DNA from: Oscillospiraceae bacterium
Lineage (GTDB): Bacteria; Bacillota; Clostridia; Oscillospirales; Oscillospiraceae
Reading direction: 5' to 3'
Assembly (NCBI GenBank): GCA_020025655.1
Contig: JAHHRR010000005.1
Coordinates: 1-61,539, forward strand
Length of the DNA stretch: 61,539 bases
In this document: positions 8,652-16,031 of the stretch, in pieces
Position numbering within the stretch: the stretch's first letter is position 1
Layout of the letters: the number at the start of each line of letters is the position of its first letter
Translations under genes and position numbers: made by a program
Notes under the pieces: generated by a model
Told to the model about the DNA's origin: nothing
The model's input: the letters and a program-made list of their open reading frames with translations, nothing else
The model's database searches: none

Positions 8652-10117
8652 TTTACTGCCTCCAGAATTGCCTTGGCAGTTTCCTCGGGGCTGCCTGAGT
8701 TATTGACTTCATAATCGGAAAATGCTTCATACAGAGGACGGCGTTCACTGTAAAGCTCCTCCGCAGGTCTTGATTTAGAAACCGGTCTTCCATCAATCGG
8801 CAGGAGGTTTAAGTCTCTTTTGAGCCAGACAATTCTTGAATTCTGGTGCAGCAGAGGGTAGTTTTCCCGCCTTGTTACCGCACCGCCGCCGGTAGCGATA
8901 ATTGCACCGGAAAGCCTTGAAATTTCCGAAATGATGCGGCTTTCAATCTCTCTGAAAGCCTGCTCTCCGTTCTTTTCAAAAAATTCCGGAATACTGATAC
9001 CGATTTCCTTTTCTATAAGTTCATCTGTATCATACAGCTTTTTACCGCTCAGTTTGCTCAGAGCTTTTCCCACTGTGGTTTTACCGCAGCCGGGCATTCC
9101 TATCAGCACAATATTTTCCATGGAATCTCTAAGCTCAGCGGTTATTTCATCAATTCTTCCTGCTTCAATTTTGCTTCCCGTAAAAAGCTCTGAGCTGCGC
9201 CTAGCCTGTGCTGTCAGCATATAAAGGCCGCCTGTACAAGGTATTCCCAGCTGTTCGGCCTGCATTACAAGGGCAGTTCTTGCAGGATTATATACAAGGT
9301 CAATCACGGCTTCGCATTTTGTGAAAGGCTTCAAGTCAACAGCAGCCGTGCCGTTATTAGGATAAGTTCCGAGAGGTGTGGTGTTTACAATTATCTGTGC
9401 ATCATAGTGCCGTGAAATGTTCCGGTAGTTGTCACTGCCTGTTCTTGATATTACCACAAGCTCAGATACACCCAGCTCCTCAAGCACAGCTTTAACCGCT
9501 GCGCAGGCTCCGCCGCTGCCGAGTATCAGGGCTTTTTTGCCTGCGGCTGCAACACCCAGCTTTTTTACCAGAAGCTCGAAGCCGAAAGCATCTGTATTAT
9601 CACCGAAAATGCTTCCGTCGGGGCGTTTTACAAGGGTGTTTACACTGCCTATCCGTTTGGCTCTTTCAGAAATCTCACCGCAGTATTGCATCACGGTTTT
9701 CTTGTACGGAATAGTTACATTAAGTCCATCCCAGTCACCGGATTTAAGGAATTTCTCAACTTCCTCTCTGCTTTTCTCATAAAGAACATACTTATAGTCT
9801 GCAAGCTTTGAATGTATAAGCGGAGAGTAGCTGTGTGAAAGCTTCTCGCCCAGAAGTCCGCATTTTTTCTTCTGTACATCACGGCTCAGCCTGAATATTT
9901 CCTTATACAGTGCCGTAACCGCATCTTTATATCGTTCAGGACAGCCTGCCCTGACGGCTTCTGTTCTTTCTTTTTCACGCATCTCATCAAAAACAGGCAG
10001 GCCGTTTTCCTTCTTATACTCCCCTATCTTTTCCGAAACATCCATGCGTCTGCAGAAAAGCTCTGTGAGCTGTGAATCTATGGCATCAATTTGAGTTCTT
10101 AATTCTTTTAAATCCAT
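8648..10117 (-). CDS. Fused chorismate mutase / shikimate dehydrogenase / shikimate kinase
   Basis: A single 489-residue frame with three catalytic domains. Residues 1-85 are an AroQ-class chorismate mutase (LRTQIDAID, RRMDVSEKIGEYK, PVFDEMRE). Residues 86-330 are AroE shikimate dehydrogenase, with NVTIPYKK (catalytic K139), GDNTDAFG (D176), the NADP site ILGSGGACAAV and the C-terminal GLYMLTAQA. Residues 333-489 are AroK shikimate kinase, with P-loop GMPGCGKTT (340-348), DTDELIEK, ATGGGAV and DGRPV. It would reduce 3-dehydroshikimate, phosphorylate shikimate, and commit chorismate to prephenate. The start overlaps aroC by ten bases. No frameshift or stop is visible at the domain borders. Confidence 0.95.
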   Translation of the reverse strand: MDLKELRTQIDAIDSQLTELFCRRMDVSEKIGEYKKENGLPVFDEMREKERTEAVRAGCPERYKDAVTALYKEIFRLSRDVQKKKCGLLGEKLSHSYSPLIHSKLADYKYVLYEKSREEVEKFLKSGDWDGLNVTIPYKKTVMQYCGEISERAKRIGSVNTLVKRPDGSIFGDNTDAFGFELLVKKLGVAAAGKKALILGSGGACAAVKAVLEELGVSELVVISRTGSDNYRNISRHYDAQIIVNTTPLGTYPNNGTAAVDLKPFTKCEAVIDLVYNPARTALVMQAEQLGIPCTGGLYMLTAQARRSSELFTGSKIEAGRIDEITAELRDSMENIVLIGMPGCGKTTVGKALSKLSGKKLYDTDELIEKEIGISIPEFFEKNGEQAFREIESRIISEISRLSGAIIATGGGAVTRRENYPLLHQNSRIVWLKRDLNLLPIDGRPVSKSRPAEELYSERRPLYEAFSDYEVNNSGSPEETAKAILEAVK

Positions 10118-11187
10118 TTTGGCCTCGTTTCTTTTTCCCGTCCAAGCAGCGCATCATACACCGCAACCGCCGCCGCAGCCTCTGCGCACGGTACCGCTCT
10201 CGGCACAATGCACGGATCATGGCGACCGCTGACCTTTATTTCTTTTTCCTGTATGCTTACCATATCCACACTTCTCTGCGCCTTTGCAATAGATGGTGTC
10301 GGTTTCATAAAAAGTCTGAAGCGCAGCGGCATTCCGTTTGTTATTCCGCCGAGGATTCCTCCGCAGTTATTGGTTTCGGTTACTATTCTGCCGTCCTTTA
10401 CAGTATACGGATCGTTGTTCTCGCTGCCTTTTGCTTTTGCAGCATCTATTCCAAGGCCGAAATCTATGCCTTTAACCCCCGGTATGCCGAATGCAGCAGC
10501 AGATATTCTGCTCTCCATTCCGTCAAATAAAGGACCGCCCAGACCGGCAGGCAGATTTAAAACCGCACATTCGATTATACCGCCCACTGAGTCACCGCTG
10601 TTTTTGACGTTCTGTATAAGCTGCTGCATTTTAAGGCCCTGCTCATCATCCACTGTCGGGAAATTCTTGTGAAGTAATGAATCTGTAAGCTCTCCTGTAT
10701 CGTAAACATCGCCTATGGAGTAGATTCGGGAAATAACTTTTATGCCCTGTGCTTCAAGCAGCTGTATGCAGATTCCGCCTGCTATACATAATGGTGCAGT
10801 CATTCTGCCCGAAAAAGCGCCCCCGCCTGAATAATCCTGATAACCTCCGTATTTTATTGCGGCTGTGTAATCAGCGTGACCGGGACGGGGCAGATTCTTA
10901 TATTCTAAGTAGTCCTCTTTTCTGGCATCTTTATTGCGGATAATTGCAGTAATAGGCGTTCCGCAGGTGACGCCGTCCAGTAAACCTGAAATAAATTCAG
11001 GTATATCATCTTCTTTTCTGGCAGTTGAAAGCTCAGACCTGCCCGGTGCCCGTCTGTCTAAAAAGCTCTGCAAGGCATCAAAATCAATTCTGACACCTGC
11101 CGGAACACCGTCCAGAGTCATACCGATTGCAGGACTATGAGATTGTCCGAATATATTTAAGCGCAGATTTTCACCATAACAGCTCAT
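10108..11187 (-). CDS. aroC: Chorismate synthase
   Basis: A 359-residue FMN-dependent enzyme that eliminates phosphate from EPSP to give chorismate. Conserved signatures are present: the start FGQSHSPAIGMTLDGVPAG, the segment RRAPGRSELSTARKEDD, RPGHADYTAAIKYG, YSGGGAFSGRMTA and the C-terminal GRHDPCIVPRAVPCAEAAAA. It starts at TGATG, overlapping the aroA stop, and its 3' end overlaps the fused gene, indicating tight translational coupling. Confidence 0.97.
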   Translation of the reverse strand: MSCYGENLRLNIFGQSHSPAIGMTLDGVPAGVRIDFDALQSFLDRRAPGRSELSTARKEDDIPEFISGLLDGVTCGTPITAIIRNKDARKEDYLEYKNLPRPGHADYTAAIKYGGYQDYSGGGAFSGRMTAPLCIAGGICIQLLEAQGIKVISRIYSIGDVYDTGELTDSLLHKNFPTVDDEQGLKMQQLIQNVKNSGDSVGGIIECAVLNLPAGLGGPLFDGMESRISAAAFGIPGVKGIDFGLGIDAAKAKGSENNDPYTVKDGRIVTETNNCGGILGGITNGMPLRFRLFMKPTPSIAKAQRSVDMVSIQEKEIKVSGRHDPCIVPRAVPCAEAAAAVAVYDALLGREKETRPKWI

Positions 11188-12440
11188 CAGTTTTCTCCTT
11201 TCAGGCAGTTAAAATCTCTCCAGAAATCAGGATATGATTTCTGCACTGCCTGAGCATTCTCTATCTCAACATAATTTGTACAGCCACAGGCAGCAACTGC
11301 GGCAGCCATAGCTATTCTATGGTCATTAAAGCTCTCGCACATTCCGCCCGTAAGCGTTTTTTTTCCTTTTATATTAAGTCCGTCGGGCAGTTCTTCTATA
11401 TCTGCACCAAGGGATTTAAGCATTGCACTTGTAGTTTTAAGCCTGTCGCTCTCTTTAAGCCGCAGACGCTCAGCTTTATAAATCCTGCTTTCTCCGTCGG
11501 CAAAGCACAGCAGTGCAGACACCGCAGGAATAAGATCGGGAATCTGTCCCGCATCAATATCAGCCGCCTTAATCACATTTTTCCTGACAGTAACCATACT
11601 TTCAGAAACGGAAACATCTGCTCCTATGCGCCGCAGAATATCAAGAATTTCTCTGTCTCCCTGAGAGGAAGCGGGATTAAGGCCGTTAACGCTGATTCCC
11701 CGCTTGGATAAAGCCCCTGCGCAGAGGAAAAATGCGGCTGAGGAATAATCACCCTCTGCCGTTATATTCTGCGGAAGATTATACCTGCATCCGCCTGAAA
11801 TTTCATACTTACAGCCGTTTTTCGTCGTTGCAGTCCCTGAAAGCCGCAGTACATCCTCTGTCATTTTTACATAAGGCTCTGATTGCAGCTGTCCTGTAAT
11901 TTTGAGACTGCTGCTGCCGTCAAGAAGCGGCAGAACCATCAAAAGTGCAGATATATATTGTGAAGATTCATTTCCGGGCAGGGTAAAATTGCCGGGGCTG
12001 AGATTTCCCCGGCAATATATCTTGCAGTCATTCTGCTCAACGCTCATCCCATTGGCGGCAAGCTGCTGTATAAGAGCATCTAAAGGACGCTTAGACAAAC
12101 GCCCGTCTAAATGGAAAACAGTCTCACAACCAAGAAGGCCTGCGACGGGCAGCATAAATCTTAATGTAGACCCGCTCTCACCGCAAAAAAGTTCCGCGTG
12201 TTTTGACGGAACTGCAACAGGTTTAACAGAATATACACCCTTTGAGGTTTCCTTAATTTCTGCTCCCAGTGCATTAAGACATGAGATTGTCGCTTCGATA
12301 TCCTTTGATATCTCGCCGCAGCTTATACTAACATTTTTGTTACCCAGCGCCGCGCATATAAATAGCCTGTGGCACTGAGATTTTGATGCCGGAATTTGAA
12401 CCGTGCCGTATCTCGGCCCCGCTGAGAGTTTCACATTCAC
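11187..12440 (-). CDS. aroA: 3-phosphoshikimate 1-carboxyvinyltransferase (EPSP synthase)
   Basis: A 417-residue enzyme that transfers enolpyruvyl from PEP to shikimate-3-phosphate. It has the N-terminal PASKSQCHRLFICAAL (catalytic Lys near residue 20), CGESGSTLRFMLPVAG with the conserved Arg, LSKRPLDALI, an E-x3-S-S-Q substrate segment, and the C-terminal RLKESDRLK and FNDHRIAMA. The PEP loop reads CGESGSTLRFM; class I enzymes have the form LGNAGTAMR here, so this is the variant form. Operon position is between aroB and aroC with one- to four-base overlaps on both sides. Confidence 0.96.
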   Translation of the reverse strand: MNVKLSAGPRYGTVQIPASKSQCHRLFICAALGNKNVSISCGEISKDIEATISCLNALGAEIKETSKGVYSVKPVAVPSKHAELFCGESGSTLRFMLPVAGLLGCETVFHLDGRLSKRPLDALIQQLAANGMSVEQNDCKIYCRGNLSPGNFTLPGNESSQYISALLMVLPLLDGSSSLKITGQLQSEPYVKMTEDVLRLSGTATTKNGCKYEISGGCRYNLPQNITAEGDYSSAAFFLCAGALSKRGISVNGLNPASSQGDREILDILRRIGADVSVSESMVTVRKNVIKAADIDAGQIPDLIPAVSALLCFADGESRIYKAERLRLKESDRLKTTSAMLKSLGADIEELPDGLNIKGKKTLTGGMCESFNDHRIAMAAAVAACGCTNYVEIENAQAVQKSYPDFWRDFNCLKGEN

Positions 12441-13486
12441 TTACAATCACCTGTGTTCAGCCACGAAGGTATCTCACTTCCGGCTACCTTTACAATTTCA
12501 CATTTACCGATTTGTACCGGAACAATAAGGCTCAATTCACCGCCGGAAATTTTCTTATCCTTGCAAATGGCTTTATATAAATCCTCTGCTGCGAACCGGC
12601 AGCCGCAAGGCAGATTATATCTGTTAAGAATGGCATGAACAGCTTCTGTACAGTCTCTGCCGCAGAAGCCCTTTGCTTCCGCTGCTTCCGTAATCGCAGC
12701 CATTCCTATTCCCACGGCCTCGCCATGGGCAATGGTATAGCCGCTTAATGCCTCAACCGCATGGCCGATGGTGTGGCCTAAATTCAGCAGCTGACGGCAG
12801 CCTTTATCCTGCTCATCTCTGCTGACTATATCGCTTTTAAAGCCTACACATTTTTCTATTACATATTCATACTGGTCGGAAATTTCGGTTTTAAGAAGTG
12901 CATCATAAAATTCGCCGTCAAAAAGAACAGCATATTTAATGACCTCTGCACAGCCGCAGCGATATTCCCTTTGCGGCAGTGTAGCCAGACACTCAGAGTC
13001 TGCAAGCGTTATGGATGGCTGATAGAAGGTACCGACCTGATTTTTTGCATTACAGAGGTTAACGGCAGTTTTGCCGCCCACTGAGGAATCTACCATTGCA
13101 AGAAGGCTGGTGGGAATCTGCACAAGCTTCATACCACGTTTAAAGCAGGATGCCGCAAATCCGCCTAAATCACCCATCACTCCGCCGCCGAGCACAGCCA
13201 GAACATCAGAGCGGCTGTAATTTCCGTCGCTGAGCTTATTTAAAATAATCTCAAGATTTGTAAGACTTTTGGAATCCTCACCGGGGGCAAACACAAGATT
13301 TTCTATGGTTATATCTGTGTTTTCGAATGATTCCGTAACCATCTGCCCGTAATGCGTAAAGACATTTTCATCTGAAACAAGCAGAACCTTCCTCGGCTGC
13401 AACGTATTTGCTATAATGCTTCCGACACTGCTCAGAAGTCCGTTTCCCAGAAGATATTTACCGCCCGGGCAGGAAATAATTTTCAT
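12437..13486 (-). CDS. aroB: 3-dehydroquinate synthase
   Basis: A 349-residue NAD- and metal-dependent enzyme that cyclises DAHP to 3-dehydroquinate. Visible features are the DENVFTHYG dinucleotide part, LAVLGGGVMGDLGGFAAS, IPTSLLAMVDSSVGGKTAVN, the metal ligand region CAEVIKYAVL and the histidines in LNLGHTIGHAVE and IAHGEAVGIGM. Translation begins at ATG 13486, with AGAGGAC inside the end of aroF, four bases after its stop. The end overlaps aroA by four bases. Confidence 0.97.
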   Translation of the reverse strand: MKIISCPGGKYLLGNGLLSSVGSIIANTLQPRKVLLVSDENVFTHYGQMVTESFENTDITIENLVFAPGEDSKSLTNLEIILNKLSDGNYSRSDVLAVLGGGVMGDLGGFAASCFKRGMKLVQIPTSLLAMVDSSVGGKTAVNLCNAKNQVGTFYQPSITLADSECLATLPQREYRCGCAEVIKYAVLFDGEFYDALLKTEISDQYEYVIEKCVGFKSDIVSRDEQDKGCRQLLNLGHTIGHAVEALSGYTIAHGEAVGIGMAAITEAAEAKGFCGRDCTEAVHAILNRYNLPCGCRFAAEDLYKAICKDKKISGGELSLIVPVQIGKCEIVKVAGSEIPSWLNTGDCK

Positions 13487-13490
13487 AGTC

Positions 13491-14369
13491 TTAGTCCTCT
13501 ATTGCCTTTCTGATTCTGCTTATTTTATCTGAAAGCTTCAAATATTCATCGGGTTTGAGTGCCTGCGGTCCGTCACACAAAGCATTTTCAGGATCGTTGT
13601 GAACCTCAATCATAAGACCGTCAGCTCCGCAGGCTGCTGCAGCCATTGCCATCGGCGGAACAAGCCGTGCATATCCTGTGGCATGGCTCGGGTCAACTAT
13701 AACCGGCAGGCAGCTCAGCTCCTTTAAAACCGGCACAGCAGACAGATCAAGCGTATTTCTTGTATGCTCGCAGAATGTTCTGATGCCACGTTCACACAGA
13801 ATAACCTGTGTATCTCCCTTGGACATTATATATTCAGCACTCATCAAAAGCTCATTTAAGGTATTCCCAAGACCCCTTTTGAGAAGTACGGGTTTTCCGG
13901 TTTTACCAAGCTCAGACAGCAAATCGAAGTTCTGCATATTTCTTGCGCCCACCTGCAGCAGGTCAACGTCCTCAAAAAGCTCAAGGTCATTTACGCCCAT
14001 AATCTCAGATACAATCGGGAGGCCGGTTTCCTGTTTTGCAAGCTTTAACAGTCTTAGCCCCTCGGCTTTAAGACCCTGAAAGTCATAAGGTGACGTTCTG
14101 GGCTTAAATGCGCCGCCACGAAGCAGATTTGCTCCCGCTGCTTTAACAGCCTTTGCGATGCTTATAATCTGTTCTTCACTTTCTACCGAGCAGGGCCCTG
14201 CAATCATTGTAAAATTACCGCCTCCTGTTTTAACAGAGCCTGTTTTTACAATAATATCCTCTCTGTGCTGCTGTCTGCCGCAGCACCTATACTGCTCCTC
14301 TTTTTCGGAAACGTACATATATTTTCTCATTTCGCAGCTTTTTTCGCCGTAATTGTTCATATCATTCAT
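13491..14369 (-). CDS. aroF: 3-deoxy-7-phosphoheptulonate synthase (DAHP synthase, type I-beta)
   Basis: A 292-residue enzyme that condenses PEP and erythrose-4-phosphate, the first step of the shikimate pathway. The core begins near residue 53 (FTMIAGPCSVESEEQI) and carries LLRGGAFKPRTSPYDFQG, VGARNMQNFDLL, PVLLKRG, the ERGIRTFE-like CERGIRTFCEHTRNT and the metal site VDPSHATG. The N-terminal 50 residues are shorter than the ferredoxin-like regulatory domain of full-length type I-beta enzymes and are Cys/Gln-rich, so feedback control may be reduced or different. GGGG seven bases before ATG 14369 supports the start. It leads the aro operon. Confidence 0.95.
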   Translation of the reverse strand: MNDMNNYGEKSCEMRKYMYVSEKEEQYRCCGRQQHREDIIVKTGSVKTGGGNFTMIAGPCSVESEEQIISIAKAVKAAGANLLRGGAFKPRTSPYDFQGLKAEGLRLLKLAKQETGLPIVSEIMGVNDLELFEDVDLLQVGARNMQNFDLLSELGKTGKPVLLKRGLGNTLNELLMSAEYIMSKGDTQVILCERGIRTFCEHTRNTLDLSAVPVLKELSCLPVIVDPSHATGYARLVPPMAMAAAACGADGLMIEVHNDPENALCDGPQALKPDEYLKLSDKISRIRKAIED

Positions 14370-14398
14370 AATTAAACCCCTTTTTTAAGGTACACCAC

Positions 14399-14404
14399 AT
14401 TATA
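14399..14404 (-). promoter_or_regulatory. Probable -10 element of the aro operon
   Basis: A consensus TATAAT on the minus strand lies 30 bases before the aroF start, just beyond the spoIIA terminator. No convincing -35 lies at the right distance; the corresponding position falls in the T-rich tail of that terminator. No T-box or other leader is visible, so the operon is not obviously controlled by an aromatic tRNA. Confidence 0.5.
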
Positions 14405-14425
14405 TAACAACTTCAGATAAAAAGA

Positions 14426-14450
14426 AAGAGCTTCATTAAATGAAGCTCTT
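14426..14450 (-). terminator. Terminator of the spoIIA operon
   Basis: A 10-bp stem (AAGAGCTTCA / TGAAGCTCTT) with loop TTAAA has a minus-strand tail TTCTTTTTATC. It begins two bases after the sigF stop. Confidence 0.9.
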
Positions 14451-14451
14451 C

Positions 14452-15171
14452 CTATAAATTCTGTTCAGTTAAATATTCCCGCAAAAGCTCAACCGCTTTT
14501 CGTTCAAGCCTTGAAATCTGTACCTGCGAAACGCACATTACCTTAGCGCAGTTCTGCTGAGTCATACCGTGATAATATCTCAGGGCTACAACCTGCTTTT
14601 CTTTGTTCGGAAGCTTTTCTATGGCGGTTTTCAGTGCAACGTGCTCTATCATTTTTTCTTCTGCATTGAAATCTCCCAGAACAAGCTCCAGAGTAAATCC
14701 ATCGCTGCCGCTCTCCTTTTGCAGGCTCTCGGCTGGGCCGGCAGCTGTCTCGGCAAAGGCTATTTCCTCAGGTGTGAACCCTGTCTCCAGCGAAAGCTCG
14801 CATATGGTCGGTTCTCTGCCTATACGCTGCTCTAAAACATTCCTTGCATTTCTTATTTTATTTGCCTGCTCTTTAATTCCTCTGCTGACCTTGACCATAC
14901 CGTCATCACGCAGAAAACGGCGGATTTCACCTGAAATTTTCGGTACAGCATAGGTGGAGAACTTTGTTCCGAAGCTCTCATCGAAGCCCTCAATCGCTTT
15001 TAAAAATCCTACACAGCCAAGCTGATACAGGTCATCGGGATCTGCTCCCCGTCCGAAAAATCTGCGGGCTATGCTCCATATTAAGCCTGAGTTTTCACTT
15101 ATAAGCTTCTCAGCAGCTTCATTATCACCGTTTTTTGCAGCCCTCAGGCAGTCTATCATTTCCTCATTCAT
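14452..15171 (-). CDS. sigF: RNA polymerase sporulation sigma factor SigF
   Basis: A 239-residue sigma-70 family factor (regions 2, 3 and 4) that starts forespore-specific transcription. Region 2 contains DPDDLYQLGCVGFLKAIEGF and FSTYAVPKISGEIRR, and region 4 ends with a helix-turn-helix (GMTQQNCAKVMCVSQVQISR). Identity as SigF rather than SigG rests mainly on its position as third gene after SpoIIAA and SpoIIAB, the classical spoIIA order. The start codon overlaps the spoIIAB stop (ATGA). Activity would be held by SpoIIAB until septation. Confidence 0.95.
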   Translation of the reverse strand: MNEEMIDCLRAAKNGDNEAAEKLISENSGLIWSIARRFFGRGADPDDLYQLGCVGFLKAIEGFDESFGTKFSTYAVPKISGEIRRFLRDDGMVKVSRGIKEQANKIRNARNVLEQRIGREPTICELSLETGFTPEEIAFAETAAGPAESLQKESGSDGFTLELVLGDFNAEEKMIEHVALKTAIEKLPNKEKQVVALRYYHGMTQQNCAKVMCVSQVQISRLERKAVELLREYLTEQNL

Positions 15172-15608
15172 CTATAAGACCGCCTCTGACGCAGTCCCCT
15201 CTGCATTATTACAGCAGTTCCTTTTCCGGGTTTGGAGCGTACTTTGAGTTTGTCCGTGAAGCTGCCCATAATTGTAAAGCCCATTCCGCTTCTGTCCTCA
15301 CCGCCGGTTGTAAACAAGGGCGTCATGGCTTTTTCTACATCGGGTATTCCTTTTCCCCAGTCTTTTATTGTAATTTCAAGTATGTTCTCGTCAATTATCC
15401 GCATTTTCATTGAGATTTTGCCTATGCTGTCCGGATAGGCGTGAACAATGCAGTTTGTAACCGCTTCTGAAACCGCCGTTTTGATATCGCCCAGTTCTTC
15501 AAGTGTCGGGTCAAGCTGAGCTGCAAATGCCGCAGCAGCGGTTCTTGCAAAAGCTTCATTTGTGCTCTGGCTGGGAAACTCCAGCTTTATGTAATTTACT
15601 ATATTCAT
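15168..15608 (-). CDS. spoIIAB: Anti-sigma F factor / serine kinase SpoIIAB
   Basis: A 146-residue GHKL-fold protein that binds SigF and phosphorylates SpoIIAA. The N-box reads AVSEAVTNCIVHAYP (catalytic Glu and Mg-binding Asn), the G1 box DWGKGI, and the ATP lid and G2 GEDRSGMGFTIMGSF. Length is the family norm. It sits nine bases after spoIIAA and overlaps sigF by four bases, the invariant spoIIA arrangement. Confidence 0.96.
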   Translation of the reverse strand: MNIVNYIKLEFPSQSTNEAFARTAAAAFAAQLDPTLEELGDIKTAVSEAVTNCIVHAYPDSIGKISMKMRIIDENILEITIKDWGKGIPDVEKAMTPLFTTGGEDRSGMGFTIMGSFTDKLKVRSKPGKGTAVIMQRGLRQRRSYR

Positions 15609-15616
15609 TTTTCCTC

Positions 15617-15931
15617 CTATCTTCCTGCCAGTACAGGTACAAGTCTCTCTATTCCTGCCGCATCAATTACTCTGTACGGCTGTTTTGAGGGATTTTCTAT
15701 CCATGTTCTGCCGCCGAGAGCGGACATTCTCCGGCTGATCCTTATTATAAGTGCTATGCCCGATGAATCCATGAAGCTCAGTCTGGATAAATTTATTGCA
15801 CAGTCACGGGGCATATATTCATCTAAAAGCTCGTCCATGTCCATCAGCGCATTTCTCGATGAATGATGATCCAGCTCTCCTTTTAAGTATACAGTAAGCC
15901 TGCCGGATGAATATTCACTGCTTAATTCCAT
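15617..15931 (-). CDS. spoIIAA: Anti-sigma F factor antagonist SpoIIAA
   Basis: A 104-residue STAS-domain protein. The phosphorylation motif FMDSSGIALI places the target serine at S57, matching the site phosphorylated by SpoIIAB in Bacillus. When dephosphorylated by SpoIIE it frees SigF in the forespore. GGAG lies eight bases before the ATG. It is the first gene of the operon. Only about 30 bases separate it from the valS terminator hairpin, so its promoter must overlap that hairpin. Confidence 0.95.
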   Translation of the reverse strand: MELSSEYSSGRLTVYLKGELDHHSSRNALMDMDELLDEYMPRDCAINLSRLSFMDSSGIALIIRISRRMSALGGRTWIENPSKQPYRVIDAAGIERLVPVLAGR

Positions 15932-15961
15932 TTAGTCTCTCCTCTCTTCGTATAAACAAAA

Positions 15962-15989
15962 AGCACCGTGTACCTTAGTACACGGTGCT
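15962..15989 (-). terminator. Terminator of valS
   Basis: A perfect 12-bp stem (AGCACCGTGTAC / GTACACGGTGCT) with a four-base loop has a minus-strand tail TTTTTGTTT. It lies 42 bases past the valS stop. Confidence 0.93.
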
Positions 15990-16031
15990 ATTTTATTACT
16001 GTTTACTTAAATATTCTGTCGAAAGAAGTCC

